From the NCBI RefSeq assembly GCF_000310145.2, contig NZ_AMXA01000011.1:1-64000 (forward strand): DNA of 64,000 nt. The letters run 5' to 3'. Positions within the stretch are counted from its first letter, which is position 1, and every line of letters starts with the position of its first letter. The notes beneath the pieces are model-generated. The model was given only the letters and a program-made list of their open reading frames with translations. It ran no database searches and was not told the origin of the DNA. Of this stretch, positions 60,175-64,000 are shown piece after piece. The DNA comes from Thauera sp. 28. GTDB taxonomy: Bacteria; Pseudomonadota; Gammaproteobacteria; Burkholderiales; Rhodocyclaceae. The position numbers and the translations under genes are program-made.

Positions 60175-60914
60175 CGCGGGGTGTATCCGTAGGCGCGCGC
60201 AAGCGTATCCGGCGAGGCACCGAGCCAGAAGCGCAGGCGCAGCCACCACATGGTCAGCACCGTGCGCACCAGCCCATGACGCGCCCAGCGCCGGCCGGAC
60301 GTCTCCACCCGCTGGCGCAGGCAGGCCGGACGCGAGATTGCACGCAGGCGCTGCGAGAGCACGATGTCCTCCATCAGCGCGATCTCGGGAAAGCCACCCG
60401 CCGCCGCGAAGGCCGCGCGTGTGCAGAACATGGCCTGGTCTCCGGTCGCGATGCCGGTGACGCGCGAGCGCAGGTTCATCGCCCAGGCGACCACCGCAAT
60501 CCCCGCGGGGCCGTCCACGATGCGAACGTCGAAGCGCCCCCACACGGCACCGCTGGCCAGCCCTTGGCTTGCAGCCGATATCGCAGCGCGCGGCAGGGTG
60601 GTGTCGGCATGAAGAAAGAGCAGCACCCCGCCACGCGCGCAGGCCGCACCGGCGTTCATCTGCCGCCCGCGTCCACGGCCCGTGCTCACGACCCGGTCCG
60701 CGAGGGGGCCGGCCCGTTCGACGGTGTCATCCCGGCTGCCACCGTCGACCACGATGAGTTCGACCCCCTGCCTGCGCAGCGCCTGCAGCGACTGCAGGCG
60801 CGCGACGATGCCGGCGGCCTCATCGAGCACCGGCATCACGATCGACACGTCGTTCTCAGCGCCATCGTGCACGGACCTTGGCGTCCGTTCCGGCGCCTGC
60901 ATCGGATCACTCAA
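60171..60914 (-). CDS. family 2 glycosyltransferase, TIGR04283 type
   Basis: This ~247-aa GT-A glycosyltransferase has VSIVMPVLDEAAGI, LIVVDGGSRDDTVE, GRQMNAGAACARGGVLLFLHADT and GDQAMFCTRAAF, the layout of the TIGR04283 family. The TTG at 60914 is preferred because GGAGG lies 7 bases upstream; the ATG at 60902 is too far from it. A C-terminal hydrophobic patch (TMWWLRLRFWLG) may dock the membrane. The ribosome site overlaps the stop of the DUF3047 gene, so translation is coupled. Confidence 0.85.
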   Translation of the reverse strand: MSDPMQAPERTPRSVHDGAENDVSIVMPVLDEAAGIVARLQSLQALRRQGVELIVVDGGSRDDTVERAGPLADRVVSTGRGRGRQMNAGAACARGGVLLFLHADTTLPRAAISAASQGLASGAVWGRFDVRIVDGPAGIAVVAWAMNLRSRVTGIATGDQAMFCTRAAFAAAGGFPEIALMEDIVLSQRLRAISRPACLRQRVETSGRRWARHGLVRTVLTMWWLRLRFWLGASPDTLARAYGYTPR

Positions 60915-60917
60915 CTT

Positions 60918-61688
60918 TCAGCCTCCATCCACGGCCCCAGGCTGCGGGGTGTCACAGTCGCCTGCATCGGCGACGAAGCGGAACTGCGCAAAGCCGGCAC
61001 GCGCCACGCTCGCGGTGTTGTCCGTATCGGAAGCCAGCGCCAGGCCGCTGAGCTTCGCCGGCAGGTCGCCGAACGCGCGCCGGAAGTCCTCGGCGACATT
61101 GCGCCGCTCCAGCACCCAGCGCCCGGCATCCTCCGCGCCCGATCGCAGCACGAGCATGCGTGCGCGATCGGTGTAGGCATTGTCGCGCAGCGTGCCGATC
61201 GGGTGGCGGTTGTCCCACACGTAATTGAGCGCGGCGTCGGGTACCTGGTTGCCGTAGATCGAGCGCGCAAGGGCCAGCTTGGTGCGGGTGCCGAAGCCGA
61301 GCGCCTCGGGTGCCACGTCGAAGCTCAGATACACGCGCGCCGCGTAATCGTCACCCGCCTTGCGCGTCATGTCGGCGTTTGCCACTGGGGCATCGACCCG
61401 CCACAGCCAGCACAGGTGCGGCGTTGCCGCGAGGTCCACCTCGAGCGGGCGGCCGAGCAGCGCCATGCTGCGCTCGGCCAGCGCCTCGACGGCAGGCACG
61501 CCGTCCCACTCGCGCAGCGTGTAGCGAGTGGGCGGGATGCGCTCGTCGAGCTGCTGGATGCGCCAGGGCTCGGGCAGCGGTCCTGCGCCGTCAAAGCGTC
61601 CTACCCAGACGGTGGCGGACAGCGTGCCAGGGGCGACCAGCATGAGCAGCAGGCCTGCGGCCCATGAGACGTGACGGTGCCGATTCAT
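60918..61688 (-). CDS. DUF3047-family exported protein
   Basis: This 256-aa protein has a signal peptide (about residues 1-25, ending TLSA) and DUF3047 blocks (PEPWRIQQLDE, TPHLCWLWRVDAPVANADM, AARVYLSFDV, NYVWDNRHPIGT). The family is periplasmic, of unknown function, with a jelly-roll-like ligand-binding look. GAGG seven bases before the ATG at 61688 supports the start. It lies 97 bases after the VTT-flavoprotein gene and 3 bases before the TTG of the next gene. Confidence 0.82.
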   Translation of the reverse strand: MNRHRHVSWAAGLLLMLVAPGTLSATVWVGRFDGAGPLPEPWRIQQLDERIPPTRYTLREWDGVPAVEALAERSMALLGRPLEVDLAATPHLCWLWRVDAPVANADMTRKAGDDYAARVYLSFDVAPEALGFGTRTKLALARSIYGNQVPDAALNYVWDNRHPIGTLRDNAYTDRARMLVLRSGAEDAGRWVLERRNVAEDFRRAFGDLPAKLSGLALASDTDNTASVARAGFAQFRFVADAGDCDTPQPGAVDGG

Positions 61689-61785
61689 TCGATGGCCTCG
61701 AGTTGGGTCTTCATGCCTCGGGTGTTCAAGAGCGGGGTGTTGATGCGCCTGTGTTCGGCGTTGCACCGCATCCGGGTGTCGACAC

Positions 61786-63930
61786 CTATCCGCGGCGCCA
61801 GGTGTGGAAGCGCTCCACCCACTGCAGCAGGCGCTCGGGGGCGTGAGCCCGCTTCCAGGTGCCGGCCACGTACTTGTTGGCTTCGGCCAGGGTCGGATAG
61901 ATGTGGATGGTGCCGAGGATGCGGTTGAGCCCGATGCCCTGCTTCATTGCCAGCACATACTCGGCGATGAGGTCGCCCGCGTGCTCGCCGACGATGGTCA
62001 CGCCCAGGATGCGGTCCTTGCCGGGCACCGTCAGCACCTTGATGAAACCGTGTGCCTCGCTGTCGGCGATGGCACGATCGAGGTCGTCGATGCCGAAGGT
62101 GCTGAGTTCGAAGGCGATGCCCTGTTCGCGTGCTTCCTGCTCGTTGAGTCCGACGCGGGCAACCTCGGGCTCGATGAAGGTGGCCCAGGGTATGACGCGG
62201 TAGTCCGCCCTGAAGGTCTTGATCGGGTCGAACAGCGCGTTGACCGCGGCGTACCAGGCCTGATGCGCGGCGGTGTGGGTGAACTGGTAAGGCCCGGCCA
62301 CGTCGCCCGCGGCGTAGATGCTCGGGTAGTTGGTCTGCAGCAGCGCGTTCGTCTCGATCGTGCGGCCACAGCGCACGCCGAGTTCCTCCAGCCCGTAGCC
62401 CCGCAGGTTGGCGCTGCGCCCGAGCGCGATCAGCACGGTGTCGAAGGGGATGCGCACCTCCTTGCCCGCATGCTCGGCGATCAGGATCTTCTGTTCGCCG
62501 TCCGTGATGAAGGCCTTGGCCTGGTGCTCGAGGCGCAGGTCGATGCCCTCGGCGCGAAAGCGCTGCATCACCAGTTCTGAGACGTCGGCGTCCTCGCGCG
62601 GCAGCAGGCGCGGCCCGCGTTCGACCTGGATGACCTGGGCGCCGAAGCGGACGAAGGCCTGCGCCAGTTCCGAGCCGATCGGCCCGCCGCCCAGCACCAG
62701 CAGTCGGCGTGGCAACTTGCGCAGCGACCAGACCGTGTCGGAGGTGAGGTAGTCCATATCCTCGATACCGGGCAGCTCGGGCACCGTCGGGCGGGCGCCT
62801 GTGGCGATGACGATGGCGCGTGTGGTAAGGCGTCGGCGCTCGCCGTCGGCGGTATCGATCTCGACTTCCCACGGCGACACGATGCGCGCAGCGCCCTGCA
62901 CCACGTCGACCCCCAGCCCGGTGTAGCGCTCGGCCGAGTCGTGCGGCTCGACCTGGGCAATGATGCGCTGCACGCGTTCCATCACCTCGGCGAAGTCGAA
63001 GCGTGCATCGGCGGCGGCGATGCCGAACTCGGGCGCGCGCGCGACGTGCGAAAGGAACTTCGCCGAGCGGATCAGCGCCTTCGACGGCACGCAGCCGGTG
63101 TTGAGGCAGTCGCCGCCAAGCTTGTGGCGCTCGACCAGCGTGACCTTGGCCCTGACCGCCGCGGCGATGTAGGACGTGACCAGGCCCGCGCTGCCACCGC
63201 CGATCACCACCAGGTTGCGGTCGAAGCGCGTCGGCCGCGGCCAGCGCGCATTGACCCGGTTGCGGCGGATGCGCTCCACCACGCGCCGCGCAATCAGCGG
63301 GAACACGCCCAGGATGGCGAACGAGCCGATCAGGGCGGGCGACAGGATGCCGCCCAGGCTGTCGATGCGTGCGAGCTGGGTGCCGGCATTCACATACACC
63401 ACGGTGCCCGCGAACATGCCGAGCTGGCTGACCCAGAAGAAGGTCCAGGTGCGCATCGCCGTCAGGCCCAGCAGCAGGTTGACCAGAAAGAAGGGAAACA
63501 CCGGCACCAGGCGCAGCGTGAACAGGTAGAACGCACCTTCACGCTTGATGCCCTCGTCGATGGCCGCCAGGCGCTGGCCGAAGCGCTGCCCGACCCAGTC
63601 GCGCAGCAGGAAGCGCGCGATCACGAAGGCGGCAGTGGCGCCCAGGGTGGACGCGAAGGAGACGATCACCGTCCCCCACAGCAGCCCGAACACGGCGCCG
63701 CCGGCCAGCGTCAGCAAGGCCGCCCCGGGCACCGACAAGGCGGTGACGACCACGTAGATGACGAAATACACGGCGATGCTCAGCACCGGATTGTGGTCGC
63801 GATAGTCCGCAATGGCGGCCTGCTGCGCCTTGAGCGTGTGCAGGTTGAGGTACTGGCCAAGATCGAACAGGAAGAAGCTGCCGATCGCGGCGGCGAGGAT
63901 CACGAGGACGGCGAGTTTGCGAGGATTCAT
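61786..63930 (-). CDS. VTT/TVP38 membrane domain fused to mercuric-reductase-like FAD disulfide oxidoreductase
   Basis: This 714-aa fusion has a six-helix-type VTT/TVP38 (DedA-like) region at residues 1-220 (VPGAALLTLAGGAVFG; TLRLVPVFPFFLVNLLLG) and a pyridine nucleotide-disulfide oxidoreductase at about 238-700. The latter has the FAD loop VIGGGSAG, redox cysteines Cys275 and Cys280 in GGDCLNTGCVPSK, the NAD loop LGGGPIGSELAQAF, NVFAAGD-like YAAGDVAGPY, and a dimerisation domain with HIYPTLAEANK. It lacks the N-terminal metal-binding domain and C-terminal Cys pair of MerA, so mercury reduction is unlikely. The ATG at 63930 starts the first helix; an upstream TTG at 63975 is possible. It heads the five-gene cluster. 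Confidence 0.85.
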   Translation of the reverse strand: MNPRKLAVLVILAAAIGSFFLFDLGQYLNLHTLKAQQAAIADYRDHNPVLSIAVYFVIYVVVTALSVPGAALLTLAGGAVFGLLWGTVIVSFASTLGATAAFVIARFLLRDWVGQRFGQRLAAIDEGIKREGAFYLFTLRLVPVFPFFLVNLLLGLTAMRTWTFFWVSQLGMFAGTVVYVNAGTQLARIDSLGGILSPALIGSFAILGVFPLIARRVVERIRRNRVNARWPRPTRFDRNLVVIGGGSAGLVTSYIAAAVRAKVTLVERHKLGGDCLNTGCVPSKALIRSAKFLSHVARAPEFGIAAADARFDFAEVMERVQRIIAQVEPHDSAERYTGLGVDVVQGAARIVSPWEVEIDTADGERRRLTTRAIVIATGARPTVPELPGIEDMDYLTSDTVWSLRKLPRRLLVLGGGPIGSELAQAFVRFGAQVIQVERGPRLLPREDADVSELVMQRFRAEGIDLRLEHQAKAFITDGEQKILIAEHAGKEVRIPFDTVLIALGRSANLRGYGLEELGVRCGRTIETNALLQTNYPSIYAAGDVAGPYQFTHTAAHQAWYAAVNALFDPIKTFRADYRVIPWATFIEPEVARVGLNEQEAREQGIAFELSTFGIDDLDRAIADSEAHGFIKVLTVPGKDRILGVTIVGEHAGDLIAEYVLAMKQGIGLNRILGTIHIYPTLAEANKYVAGTWKRAHAPERLLQWVERFHTWRRG

Positions 63931-64000
63931 CTGGATGTCTGCCAATGCGCTCAATGCTCGAGCGCGCCGCCACAACTGCTGCCCTGGCCGGCGGTACAGC

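Noticed and set aside
60918..61185. Several alternative frames in the 58-64 kb cluster
   Set aside because: Frames overlapping the annotated genes lack ribosome sites and family motifs, and the minus-strand genes are joined by stop/start overlaps that fix the frame.

Overview
The window looks like a chromosomal segment of a high-GC betaproteobacterium, most likely Rhodocyclales (Thauera/Azoarcus/Aromatoleum-like). That placement is inferred from gene content, gene order and protein character (for example fur/bamE/dapB, carAB-greA-yhbY-rlmE-ftsH-folP-glmM-pst, and ompA-ubiG); no database search was run. Nearly all of it is coding. I see no tRNA, rRNA, CRISPR array, insertion sequence or prophage.

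Layout: 0.2-4.9 kb holds three exported proteins (a ChaN-PDZ protein, an M1 metallopeptidase, an MltB-type lytic transglycosylase). 5.0-10.8 kb is a lactate module: a FadR-type regulator diverging from lldP-lldE-lldF-lldG, with a nested operator and a possible leader peptide. 10.9-13.9 kb (minus strand) has ubiG, an OmpA-family protein and an MTA/SAH deaminase. 14.1-24.9 kb is housekeeping and signalling: a Ser/Thr kinase with a cyclic-nucleotide-binding-like domain, hemH, hrcA, nadK, recN, fur, bamE, dapB and a BarA-like hybrid kinase.

24.9-35.8 kb is a core block: carAB, with a promoter, a long leader and a strong intrinsic terminator upstream of carA (a candidate attenuator), then greA, yhbY, rlmE, ftsH, folP, glmM. 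36-41.4 kb is a phosphate uptake operon, pstSCAB, behind a PhoB-like promoter. An arsenate reductase follows pstB where phoU usually sits.

42.5-51.7 kb is a TMAO-respiration locus. It has a Tat-exported TorA-type molybdoenzyme with a C-terminal c-type haem domain, then torT and the hybrid sensor torS. The response regulator torR is apart from them, overlapping the end of pgi. Between torS and torR lies a TerC-family gene behind a clear manganese (yybP-ykoY) riboswitch with its own promoter and terminator.

53.4-58.4 kb is accessory: a YghU-type glutathione transferase, a DUF2789 protein, a relic of a thioredoxin-like gene, an unrecognised protein directly behind a LexA-like box, a MarR regulator/aminotransferase pair with a palindromic operator inside the promoter, and an ECF sigma/zinc-finger anti-sigma pair. 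58.4-63.9 kb is a tight minus-strand operon: a VTT membrane domain fused to a mercuric-reductase-like flavoprotein, a DUF3047 protein, two glycosyltransferase-like proteins of the families named for arsenosugar synthesis, and a SelD-linked-type FAD oxidoreductase. With the arsenate reductase at 40.8 kb this is the most interesting uncharacterised system here, but its function cannot be read from sequence alone.
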